Below are positions 1-8,923 of a stretch of 40,407 bases of DNA, piece after piece. The notes under the pieces were generated by a model. It saw only the letters and a list, made by a program, of their open reading frames with translations. It searched no databases and was not told the DNA's origin. Each line of letters opens with the position of its first letter. Positions within the stretch are counted from its first letter, which is position 1. Origin of the DNA: Bacillota bacterium. Its GTDB lineage: Bacteria > Bacillota > Clostridia > Acetivibrionales > JAEZXR01. Made by a program: the position numbers and the translations under genes. The DNA is taken from assembly GCA_023419605.1 (NCBI GenBank), contig JAEZXR010000005.1, positions 1 to 40,407 of the forward strand. The letters run 5' to 3'.

Positions 1-2880
1 CTGATTGGAGATGAATACACTGTACGCTTTGTATATGGCTTTCTATACTTTGCTGCAAGGCTTCTTCCATCTCGCAAAGCAGGACCAGGTGCCGGGCATA
101 GGCAGGCATGGGTGGCTCCTGGGGTACAGGCTGTTCCTTCCAGCCAGGCGTCAGCAGCAAGGTGCCGGTATCCTTCAAAGCACCGTCCGCTCCTACTTCC
201 CCTTCCAATACCCTGGAGGAGAAGGCTTTTATCTGTATACAGACCTTACCTTCTCTGTCGCACAAATCCACATCCAGCTTTTGTACCGGGTCCTCCGCTC
301 TGCTGCCTTCACTGCAGCGAACCCATGCCCACATCTCGGGTGTGCAGGGACTGTACAGGGTAAGTTCTTCCAGGGCGAAAGGCAAAGCTGATTTTGTTAT
401 TCCTTCTCCCAGCCGTAATCCCATGGAAGCCTGTAAGGCAGAATCCATTAAGCTGGGGTGCAGTATAAATTGATCTTTTGTGGCAGATAGAACACGAGGT
501 AAAGACAATTGGGCCAATACCTGTCCCTCACCGACATACACTCTTTCGATTCCCTGATGACCTGGACCGTACTTTAGCCCCAAGTTCTCAAAGCTCTGGT
601 AGCATTCGGCAGATGTAAAGGATGCGTGACTGCACTGGAGCTTTACGTTTTCAATATCCAGCCTCTGCACTTCTTCCGACCGACTCAGTGTGGCATACCC
701 CTGGTTATGAACCAAGGCCTCCGCTTCTCCGGCTTCCGAATGGCTATATATTTCATAGGCAAGCTCTCCGTGGTCACCTGGAAAGACTGCGACATGGATG
801 GGAAAGGGCTGATGTCCTACCACCACAGGTTGGGACCAGACCACATTTTTTAGCCGTATTTCCATAAGGCCGTTTTCCGGAACGCCTGCCGCTAAGGCAA
901 CAGCAGCTCTTGCCATTTCCAGAAATGCCACTCCGGGTAAAACCCTCTGGCCTTTTACAATATGGTCCTTCAAAAAAAATTCTTCTCCGGTAAAAACAGA
1001 GCTGAACCGCTGCTGGGACAAATCCGAAGTATTCCGTTGAAGCAGCGGGTGAAGGTAGGGGATGATTCCTATGTTTGCAGTATCAACGGAAGCACTGGCT
1101 GCCTTCGACATCCAATAGCGATCTTTGGCAAAAGGATATGTCGGCAAGCTGATACGGTGAGGTTTGCTATTGCCGTAAAGCTTGTCCCAATCCAAAGACG
1201 CTCCCTTGACCCATAGGGATAAAAGCTTGGTATATTTTTTACGTTCCATCCATTTTTCCAGGGTTTCTTGCATTTCCTCGTCCGCAGTCAAAAAAGTAAG
1301 AATTTCCTTATTTGATTTAATCTGCCCCCGGTACACTTCCGGTAAACTCTGTTTACCTTCTAAAAAGCCCTGCAACTTTTCTTCCAGTTCCTTACTAGAC
1401 GCCGCTACAACAGCCAAACGCTCTTCCATGGCTTCCCGGCCTACTTGAAGTGTATAAGCCATATCTTCCAGGTCCGCACCCTCAAATTCCCGCTTCTGTA
1501 CTATTTGAAGCAGCTGCCTGGCTCGAGCGTACAACTGCGCCGGATTCTTTGCCGATAGTACAATGATGGCCGGATTTTTTGTATCCACTCTGCTTTGATA
1601 CTTCACAGCCTCTCCCGCAATATATTCCTCAATCACCATATGGGCATTTGAACCTCCAGCACCGAAGGAGGATATGCCCGCAATTCTAGGATACTCTCTG
1701 GTTTCCCCATTGAATTCAAGTACGGGACGCTTCCATTCCTCTACCTTTTGTTGTACGACAAAAGGAGTATTTATAAAGTCAATATTGGGATTCAGGCTTT
1801 CAGTATGTAAAGAAGGTACCAGTAAGCCATGTTTAAGCTGCAGCAGTATCTTTGTGAGCCCGGCAATGCCTGCTGCGCTTTCCGTATGTCCGATGTTTGA
1901 TTTTACCGACCCGATGGCGCAAAATTGTTTTTGTCGTGTGCCCTTTTCAAAGGCCTTCGAAAGCGCTGAAATCTCAATGGGATCACCTAAACTGGTACCC
2001 GTTCCGTGGGCCTCAAGATAGCTGATACATTCCGGCCGGACTTTTGCACGGTGAAATGCTTCGGAAATCAACTCAAACTGGGCATTGGGATTCGGTACAG
2101 TATAGCCGTTGGTCTTTCCTCCCGCATTGAGCATGCTTCCTTTGATAATTCCATAGATATGATCACCCTCTGCAACTGCTTTTTTCAGAGGTTTCAGCAG
2201 TACCGCTCCTACCCCCTCACCATCGACAAAGCCATCTGCTCCCGCGCCAAAAGCTTTGCATTCGGAACCCGGTGAAAGCATTGTTGCTGCCGACAGTTTA
2301 ATATAATGCACGGGGTCTACAATCAAATTAACTCCGCCTGCGATCGCACACTCGCACAATCCGCTGTTTATGCTTTCCAACGCCAGGTGAACCGCCGTCA
2401 ATGAAGATGAACAGGCCGTATCTACAGCAATACTGGGGCCTTGGAAGTTGAAAAGATAGGAAACACGATTGGCGATAGAGTAATAGCTAGCTCCGGAGGC
2501 ATAATTTCCATTCATGACTCCGGCAAATACGCCAATCCTTCTATGTTCACAAAGCGTTGAAGGGGTGTATCCTGCATCTTCAATGCATGAATAAGCTACT
2601 TCCAAAAACAATCGTTCCTGGGGATCCATTCGTTCCGCCTCAACGGGTGAAATATTGAAAAACAGCGGATCAAACTTATCAACATCCTTAACAAATCCTC
2701 CCCACCGAGTATAAATAGAACCCTTTTTCCCTTTTTCCGGATCAAAATATGCCTTCCAATCCCAGCGTTCCTCCGGGATTTCGGTGATACAATTCCTACC
2801 GGACTTTAAATTGTTCCAAAACTCGTTTATATCGCCAGCCTGGGGATAACGTCCAGCAAGCCCGATAACAGCTACATCCT
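1..2880 (-). other. PKS-4 last visible module: KS-DH-(KR start), cut by the window edge
   Basis: The KS (about 1640-2880) has DTACSSS (Cys codon 2411-2413), EAHGTGTSLGDP and NIGHTESAAG. The DH (about 200-1065) has HIVKGQRVLP (His codon 962-964) and LMDSALQAS. The last residues before the edge (TLLLTPGWKEQ onwards) match the start of the KR structural subdomain in PKS-2 and PKS-3 DH-KR modules. A KR, and so another double bond, is therefore expected, but its catalytic part is not visible. Confidence 0.85.
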
Positions 2881-5800
2881 GCGCCATAGGGAACTGCGGT
2901 TGGGTCTCTGTAAATTTTGAATTGCTAGCAGGGATAAAACGCCTGGACTCTCTTCGCGTATGCCAGGAGCTTATTGAAGCTGTCCGGGTAGGTATTTCAT
3001 TGGCATCAGCAGCCTTTTTGGGAAAGTCTGGATTTTCCAGGCCTACGGCTTTAATAAGCGAGTTCCTTTGCGTTTTCATTAAAAATTCTACCAAGGCATC
3101 GATGGTCTGATGCTCAAAAAACAAGGTCGTATTTATAGCTTCCAAATCTTTACGCAAGGTGTTTGTCAGTTGAACAATCATGATGGAGTCTATCCCGTAT
3201 TTTTCAAAAGGTACCGAAGAATCCATTTGTCCGACAGGGATCTTCAGTGTTTCACCCAGCACTTGTTTGAGGTAGGCGGTACTTCTGTCCCGCAGTAAAT
3301 CCGTCGTTACTCCCTCAGTCTGTATGGTGGGAGCTTTTTCCTTCAGCGTACTTGCTGCGGTATGTATTTCAGTGGATATTCCGGCAGAATCGGGGTGTCG
3401 TTTTTTCTGGGTTATCCTGCCCGCTTCATCCATTAACACCCATTCATCCGGGTTCATTCCTTCGATGGCAAAGGGCTTTGTAGTTTTCATCAATCCCATT
3501 TGATGAATTGAGCCTGCCAGAAGTATTTCCAGTGTTTTCATGGCTTCCGGCGTTTCGATGAGTCCGATTCCGATCTCTGCCAGCCTTAGATAAGTTTCCG
3601 CCAATGCCTGATGCGAATCAGACGCACCGGTTTCTCCATTTCCCCAGTACCCCCAATTCATCACCCTCACCTTGCAGTTCCATACTTGCGAAAGCTGATA
3701 GGCAAATGCATCCTTGAAAGTGCAGCCGGCAGCATAGCTGCTTTGCCTCGGAGCTTTTGTGACGGCCATTAGCGAGGAGAAAAACAATACAAAATCCAGA
3801 GGCTCTGTACCGAAAACCTGGGCCAGACATGTACTCACAGCTACTTTAGCTTCCAGTACGGACTGGAATTCATCTTCCCGCATTTCCTCCAGGCTCCTAT
3901 CCAGGAGAACCATCGCTGAGTGAACCAGTCCATGGATATGTGAATAACGCTCCTTGATTTCTTTATAGGCTTGCTGTAAAGAGATGGGATTGGCTGCATC
4001 CGCCGCTATATAAAGAGGGGCGGATCCCAGCTTGGCCAGTCGATCCAGCTTTGCCTGAATGACAGCATCCTTCCGTCTCCTGCCGATCCAGACAATCCGG
4101 GCTTTGTAGGTGCGAATCATATATTCGCTCCATGCTTCTCCGATACTTCCCGCGCCTCCGATTACCACATATACTCCCTCAGGCTTGTACAACGTCTGTT
4201 TGGGCATAGGGCCATACAGACGGCGCAACTGCAACCGGTACCATCTCTCCCTGCGGTAACCCCATGCACGTCCCTGACGGTCTGGCGGGAGCCTGGAAAT
4301 ATCCTCGAGAGGCAAATCCGTGCTATTCTCCAGATCAACAAGGCGAATTTTCCAGTTTGGGTATTCCTTTGCCATAGAACCGATCAATCCATGAATACTG
4401 GCATGAGAGGGGTAAATTGCATCATTTTCAAGGACAGGCTGTGCTTGAACGGTAAAAACGCTCCAGCCCAATTCCTTACTGCCATAGCCCAGCCGGAGCA
4501 GGGCTTTAATGATTCTAAATCCCAGCAGGACGCCTTCCTGCTGATCCTCTACGAAAGCAGCATTGCCTCCGGCTTGTGAAACACCCGGAGAGAGAATCCA
4601 AAAAATATGATGAATGGGATCCGCTGATTCCAGCTTCTTTTCTATACTGTCTATGGTGTCGCCGGATGAAATCCCCATATTCCGTGCAGCGGGATAATAC
4701 CCATGAATTGCTTCCCGCTGCCTCTCTGTCCCACCTATCAAAAGGATTTTGTGCGTAGGCGCCGGATATGCCACTCCCTTCTCCAGGGGCACTTCCTTCC
4801 AGGCAGGTGCAAGCAGCAAGGTTCCAAGCGTTGGATCGCCTGACGTTCCCGGAGAAAATTCCTGGGGTGAAAGTTCTCCATCCAATGCCCGCAGGAGAAC
4901 CCCTTTCATTTGCACAAGAACTTTACCCTCTTCATCACACAATCTAATGTCGAGACTTTTTACCCTGTCTGCTGCTGCAGTACTCTTGCTGTACCGGACC
5001 AGCGCCCACATCACAGAAGTGCATGGGGCGAAAAGCTCCAATTCCTGCAATTCAAAAGGTAGGAAAGGCTCCACCGATTCGTTAGTCTCAAGGTGCTTTC
5101 CATCGTTTTTACCCGCCATCAAACTTACGGATGCCTGCAATGCCGAATCCAGTAAAGATGGATGCAGGATGAATTGCTCTTTAGTATCCGAGATGGAATC
5201 AGGTAAAGACAGTTTTGCCAGCGCCTGGTCCTCACCGACGTAAATAGATTCAATTCCGCGGTGGCCGGGACCGTAATCCAAGCCTGCGGCTGTAAACGCT
5301 TCATAGCATTGTCCGGAGGAGAGCACATTTTCATTGCACTGTGTCAATAAAGACTGTAAATCCAATGCCGGAATTTCGGATACCGGAACCGATACGGCGC
5401 TCCCTTGACTGTGTATAATAGGCTCTGGGTCAGAAGCTCCGGATACACTGTAGATTTCATAAGAAATCTCTCCGTTATCCTCAGGAAAGAGCCCGATATG
5501 TATCTGAGCCGGTGTATCCTCTATTATGAACGGACGAGTCCAATGGATATTTTTAAAACGGATTACCGTGGGTTTTCCCTTAGGTCCAGCTGCTGCAAAA
5601 TCCACTGCCGCCCGCGCCATTTCCAGGTAGGCTGCACCGGGTAGAACCTTATGTCCTTTCACCCGGTGATGATTGAGGAAAAACTCCTGTCCGGTAAAGG
5701 TTGAAGTAAAGCGCTGCTCACAAAGGTCCGAAGTGTTTTGATGCAGTAAAGGGTGCAGAACGGATGCAGGGACGATACTTTTTTCCGTTTTTGCGGATTC

Positions 5801-8800
5801 ACCCTTAAAATCAGGTATCCAATAACGCTCCCTGGCAAAAGGATAGGTAGGCAAGCTAATGCGCTGCGGTGTTTTTCCTCCATACGGCGGCGCCCAGTCA
5901 ATCCGATATCCTTTTGTCCATAGTTCTGCCAGGTTCATGCACTCTCGGGCACCAATCTCCCCTGAGGCCGCTGCCGGAAATTTCGGGGCAATACTGTGCA
6001 GTTCCGAACTCTCTTTATTGTGCTTGACCTGTCCCCTCCAGCATTGTTCAATTTCTTTCTGACCGTTCCCAAAAGCTTTTAGTTTTTCCGCAAGTTCCGT
6101 AGTATCTCCTGCAACAAAGGCCACCCGCTCTTCCATGCTTTCGCGCCCTACCTGTAAGGTATAAGCCAAATCCTGCAAATCGATTTTTTTATTCGCTAAA
6201 AACTCAGCCAGTTTCTTCGCATATGCCTGCAGCCGGTCTTCATTCCGGGCGGAAAGTACAATGACGGCAGAAGCTGATTTTCTGTCCTTCACTGGGGGGA
6301 TTTGCCGACAGGCAGTATCCGTAACACATTCTTCCAAAATAATATGGGCATTGGAACCTGTGGCACCGAAAGAACTCACTGCTGCTCTGCGGGGGTAGGC
6401 GTTATCCTTTCCTTTTTCCCTAAGGACCGGCTGCTTCCATTCCTCGGTCGTGTGCTGTACATAGAAGGGGGAGCCCGTAAAATCAATATGCGGATTTAAC
6501 TGCTCGGAATGCAGGGACGGAACGAGGGTCTTGTGATAGAGCTGGAGGGCCGCTTTGATCAAACCGCTGATACCTGCTGCCGACTCGGAATGCCCGATAT
6601 TTGACTTCACCGAACCGATAGAACAGAACTGCAAATCCTCTGTATACTGCCGGTAGGCTTTTACCAAACCCTCGATCTCTATGGGATCGCCCAGGGATGT
6701 TCCTGTCCCGTGGGCTTCCACATAACTGATGGTTCTGGGATTAATGCCTGTTTTCTCCAGGCACTCTACAATCATGTCTGCCTGAGAAACCGGGCTGGGA
6801 ACCGTGATGCCGCTGACAGTGCCACCGTGGTTGATGGTGCTGCCTTTAATAACCGCATAAATGTGATCCCGGTCATGCAGAGCCTTTTCCAGCGGTTTTA
6901 GTACAACCACCCCGACGCCTTCACTTGAAACATAACCGTCACCACCGCTGCCGAAGGTATGACAATGACCGTCACTGGCATACATATCCATTCTTCCGTA
7001 GGTCATGTACTTATCCGGATGCAGGGATAAATTTACGCCTCCTGCCAGAGCCACTTCGCATTCTCCATGCTGTATGCTCTCTACAGCCAGATGTACGGCA
7101 GTCAACGAAGAAGAGCACATGGTATCCACTGCCATGCTGGGGCCGTGAAAATTGCAGAAATAAGAGACTCGATTGGCAATAGGTGCATAATTCAACGATA
7201 AGGGCAATACCTGTCCCCGGGACAACGCTTCTGCGCCGATGAGGGTATAATCCTTGTGCATGACCCCGACAAACACCCCCACCGGATTCCGTTTGCTCTG
7301 CCCGCGCGGAGCGGCCAGGGTTTTTGGCATGTATCCCGAATCCTCTATGGCTTCCCAGCAGGCTTCCAAAAATATCCGTTCCTGTGGGTCTAAAATTTCC
7401 GCTTCCCGCGGGGACACTCTGAAAAAGTGGCAATCAAAACAGTCAGGGTCATCAATAAAGCCGCCCCATTTGGAAATGCTTTTACCGGAAGGGGATTTCA
7501 CACTTTCAAGGGCTTTCCAATCCCACCGGGACTTCGGAATCTCGCAGATGCAATTTTTTCCCTCTTTCAAATTCGTCCAAAACTCTTCTACATTCGCTGC
7601 TTTTGGAAATCGTCCCGCCAATCCGATAATGGCGATATCCGTATGAATAGTTCTTGGCTTCCGCGCATTGGCTTGGATGGAAGACTCCTTTTGCACGGCA
7701 CCCTGGGAATTCTCATTGTCTCTTTGCTGTTTTCCCGTATCGGATGGTTTTGGCTGCGAAACAGGGATTTTCGCAAAATAAGCCGCTAACCCAGCAATGG
7801 TTGTATATTCAAAGAGCAAAGTGGGGGTCAAGGAACAGCCAAAAGTATTTTCAAGTTCCTGTACCAGTTCCAGTAATTGCGACGAGACCAGCCCCAATTC
7901 ATAGAAGCCCAGGGTATCTTCCGTCTCAGTAGCTTCGATTTTCAGGTATCTTGATAAAACCCTTCTTAGGAGACCCTTTATATTTTCCAGCTTTTGATTC
8001 GATTCTTCGGGAGGTTCTGGTTGCACGGGCGGAGTAGTAAACACCGGTGTTGAAGCCGGAAGGATTTCCCTGGCTGCACCCGATTGGATTTGCCCTTTAA
8101 ATCGCAGCCGTTTTGCAGTTAGTTTCTTTAATTGGCCGATCTGTAGTCCTTCCCTGTTGAAAAACTGGATATCGACTGAACGAATGTCATTCACTGCTCG
8201 CTGCGATGATGAATCCACAACAGCATAACAATGAGTTTGTAAGGGTTCTGCACAAAAAAACGACTCGTAGTACAAAGGCAGATACAGCTCTTCGGTATCG
8301 GAGCTATGGGATTGTTTTTCCAAAATCCCGGCTGCTATTGCAGCACCGTCAATAAGTGCGGGATGGAACAGATAGCTTTCGGTTTCCCTGTGGTAAGCCG
8401 CATCAACGCTGACCTCCACCAAACATCCGGGTGCTGTCAGATAAATATCTCCCTGGGCTTTTATCATTCCGCTGTGGACCAAATCTCTTTTTACAGCCAG
8501 TTCATATACTGCATCCATATCCAAACGCTGGATGGAGGCTTTTTTCATTGCTTCAACATCGATTTTTCCATCCAGTCGTACATTTTCTTCGTATAATTCC
8601 GCCGTGCTGTACAGCTTCTCTTGAAGGGGATTTCCCTTCACATCGAGCTCTGTGCCCTCAACTCTTATTTGCCAGTGATGGGAGCTTCCTTTAAAAGATA
8701 TTCTCAGCTTTACCGGTTGTTCTTCCCTTACAATCAAAGGATTGGAAATAGACACATGTTTCAGGCAATGTTTTTTGCAGTCTATTCCAAGAGCCTGCTG

Positions 8801-8923
8801 TGCCAACTGGTACAGCAGGTCGATGTATGCCAAGCCAGGCAATATGGCCAGCCCGTTAACCAAATGATTCTTAATGACCGGATGTGCAGTAGTGATCATC
8901 GAATTAAATATTTTGTCCATCAT
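1..8923 (-). CDS. PKS-4: trans-AT polyketide synthase, 3' end outside window (DH-ACP / KS-DH-KR-ACP / KS-DH-)
   Basis: About 2974 codons are visible and the frame is open to the left edge. The order is: DH at the very N-terminus (His20 in HLVNGLAILP); ACP (Ser347); KS (Cys603); DH; KR; ACP (Ser1913); KS (Cys2171); DH; and the first residues of the next KR region. No AT is present. The N-terminal DH-ACP completes the dehydrating bimodule begun in PKS-3; the following modules each add an olefinic unit. Two adjacent ATGs (8923 and 8920) follow a GGGGTG site; spacing favours 8920 (6 nt). It overlaps the end of PKS-3. No release domain is visible, so the line continues beyond the window. Confidence 0.97.
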   Translation of the reverse strand, partial: MMDKIFNSMITTAHPVIKNHLVNGLAILPGLAYIDLLYQLAQQALGIDCKKHCLKHVSISNPLIVREEQPVKLRISFKGSSHHWQIRVEGTELDVKGNPLQEKLYSTAELYEENVRLDGKIDVEAMKKASIQRLDMDAVYELAVKRDLVHSGMIKAQGDIYLTAPGCLVEVSVDAAYHRETESYLFHPALIDGAAIAAGILEKQSHSSDTEELYLPLYYESFFCAEPLQTHCYAVVDSSSQRAVNDIRSVDIQFFNREGLQIGQLKKLTAKRLRFKGQIQSGAAREILPASTPVFTTPPVQPEPPEESNQKLENIKGLLRRVLSRYLKIEATETEDTLGFYELGLVSSQLLELVQELENTFGCSLTPTLLFEYTTIAGLAAYFAKIPVSQPKPSDTGKQQRDNENSQGAVQKESSIQANARKPRTIHTDIAIIGLAGRFPKAANVEEFWTNLKEGKNCICEIPKSRWDWKALESVKSPSGKSISKWGGFIDDPDCFDCHFFRVSPREAEILDPQERIFLEACWEAIEDSGYMPKTLAAPRGQSKRNPVGVFVGVMHKDYTLIGAEALSRGQVLPLSLNYAPIANRVSYFCNFHGPSMAVDTMCSSSLTAVHLAVESIQHGECEVALAGGVNLSLHPDKYMTYGRMDMYASDGHCHTFGSGGDGYVSSEGVGVVVLKPLEKALHDRDHIYAVIKGSTINHGGTVSGITVPSPVSQADMIVECLEKTGINPRTISYVEAHGTGTSLGDPIEIEGLVKAYRQYTEDLQFCSIGSVKSNIGHSESAAGISGLIKAALQLYHKTLVPSLHSEQLNPHIDFTGSPFYVQHTTEEWKQPVLREKGKDNAYPRRAAVSSFGATGSNAHIILEECVTDTACRQIPPVKDRKSASAVIVLSARNEDRLQAYAKKLAEFLANKKIDLQDLAYTLQVGRESMEERVAFVAGDTTELAEKLKAFGNGQKEIEQCWRGQVKHNKESSELHSIAPKFPAAASGEIGARECMNLAELWTKGYRIDWAPPYGGKTPQRISLPTYPFARERYWIPDFKGESAKTEKSIVPASVLHPLLHQNTSDLCEQRFTSTFTGQEFFLNHHRVKGHKVLPGAAYLEMARAAVDFAAAGPKGKPTVIRFKNIHWTRPFIIEDTPAQIHIGLFPEDNGEISYEIYSVSGASDPEPIIHSQGSAVSVPVSEIPALDLQSLLTQCNENVLSSGQCYEAFTAAGLDYGPGHRGIESIYVGEDQALAKLSLPDSISDTKEQFILHPSLLDSALQASVSLMAGKNDGKHLETNESVEPFLPFELQELELFAPCTSVMWALVRYSKSTAAADRVKSLDIRLCDEEGKVLVQMKGVLLRALDGELSPQEFSPGTSGDPTLGTLLLAPAWKEVPLEKGVAYPAPTHKILLIGGTERQREAIHGYYPAARNMGISSGDTIDSIEKKLESADPIHHIFWILSPGVSQAGGNAAFVEDQQEGVLLGFRIIKALLRLGYGSKELGWSVFTVQAQPVLENDAIYPSHASIHGLIGSMAKEYPNWKIRLVDLENSTDLPLEDISRLPPDRQGRAWGYRRERWYRLQLRRLYGPMPKQTLYKPEGVYVVIGGAGSIGEAWSEYMIRTYKARIVWIGRRRKDAVIQAKLDRLAKLGSAPLYIAADAANPISLQQAYKEIKERYSHIHGLVHSAMVLLDRSLEEMREDEFQSVLEAKVAVSTCLAQVFGTEPLDFVLFFSSLMAVTKAPRQSSYAAGCTFKDAFAYQLSQVWNCKVRVMNWGYWGNGETGASDSHQALAETYLRLAEIGIGLIETPEAMKTLEILLAGSIHQMGLMKTTKPFAIEGMNPDEWVLMDEAGRITQKKRHPDSAGISTEIHTAASTLKEKAPTIQTEGVTTDLLRDRSTAYLKQVLGETLKIPVGQMDSSVPFEKYGIDSIMIVQLTNTLRKDLEAINTTLFFEHQTIDALVEFLMKTQRNSLIKAVGLENPDFPKKAADANEIPTRTASISSWHTRRESRRFIPASNSKFTETQPQFPMAQDVAVIGLAGRYPQAGDINEFWNNLKSGRNCITEIPEERWDWKAYFDPEKGKKGSIYTRWGGFVKDVDKFDPLFFNISPVEAERMDPQERLFLEVAYSCIEDAGYTPSTLCEHRRIGVFAGVMNGNYASGASYYSIANRVSYLFNFQGPSIAVDTACSSSLTAVHLALESINSGLCECAIAGGVNLIVDPVHYIKLSAATMLSPGSECKAFGAGADGFVDGEGVGAVLLKPLKKAVAEGDHIYGIIKGSMLNAGGKTNGYTVPNPNAQFELISEAFHRAKVRPECISYLEAHGTGTSLGDPIEISALSKAFEKGTRQKQFCAIGSVKSNIGHTESAAGIAGLTKILLQLKHGLLVPSLHTESLNPNIDFINTPFVVQQKVEEWKRPVLEFNGETREYPRIAGISSFGAGGSNAHMVIEEYIAGEAVKYQSRVDTKNPAIIVLSAKNPAQLYARARQLLQIVQKREFEGADLEDMAYTLQVGREAMEERLAVVAASSKELEEKLQGFLEGKQSLPEVYRGQIKSNKEILTFLTADEEMQETLEKWMERKKYTKLLSLWVKGASLDWDKLYGNSKPHRISLPTYPFAKDRYWMSKAASASVDTANIGIIPYLHPLLQRNTSDLSQQRFSSVFTGEEFFLKDHIVKGQRVLPGVAFLEMARAAVALAAGVPENGLMEIRLKNVVWSQPVVVGHQPFPIHVAVFPGDHGELAYEIYSHSEAGEAEALVHNQGYATLSRSEEVQRLDIENVKLQCSHASFTSAECYQSFENLGLKYGPGHQGIERVYVGEGQVLAQLSLPRVLSATKDQFILHPSLMDSALQASMGLRLGEGITKSALPFALEELTLYSPCTPEMWAWVRCSEGSRAEDPVQKLDVDLCDREGKVCIQIKAFSSRVLEGEVGADGALKDTGTLLLTPGWKEQPVPQEPPMPAYARHLVLLCEMEEALQQSIESHIQSVQCIHLQS
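3065..7650 (-). other. PKS-4 module KS-DH-KR-ACP
   Basis: The KS (about 6330-7645) has DTMCSSS (Cys codon 7115-7117), EAHGTGTSLGDP and NIGHSESAAG. The DH (about 4900-5780) has HRVKGHKVLP and LLDSALQAS. The KR (about 3600-4860) has GGAGSIG, FFSSLMAV and SSYAAGCTF, with Cys four residues after Tyr instead of Asn. Its tail (MNWGYWG ... ETPEAMKTLEILLAG) is of the kind that precedes C-MT domains, but only a linker of about 110 residues follows before the ACP (GIDSIMI, Ser at 3185-3187). The expected unit is a double bond. Confidence 0.87.
7785..8923 (-). other. PKS-4 N-terminal DH-ACP, second half of the split dehydrating bimodule
   Basis: The protein begins inside a DH without any KS. HLVNGLAILPG gives the catalytic His (codon 8864-8866), and FHPALIDGAA gives the likely Asp. 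The ACP reads LGLVSSQLLEL with the carrier Ser at 7883-7885; Val replaces the usual Asp before it. Together with the PKS-3 KS0 this forms KS-KR-ACP-KS0 | DH-ACP, which dehydrates the hydroxy group made by PKS-3 module 2. Confidence 0.88.

Noticed and set aside
3600..4860. Possible enoylreductase in the extended DH-KR region of PKS-4
   Set aside because: The extra sequence before the GGAGSIG motif matches the KR structural subdomain. No ER NADPH-binding motif was seen.
7785..8000. PKS-4 first ACP (GLVSSQ) considered as inactive
   Set aside because: Gap-free alignment places a Ser at the carrier position (7883-7885). Only the preceding Asp is changed.
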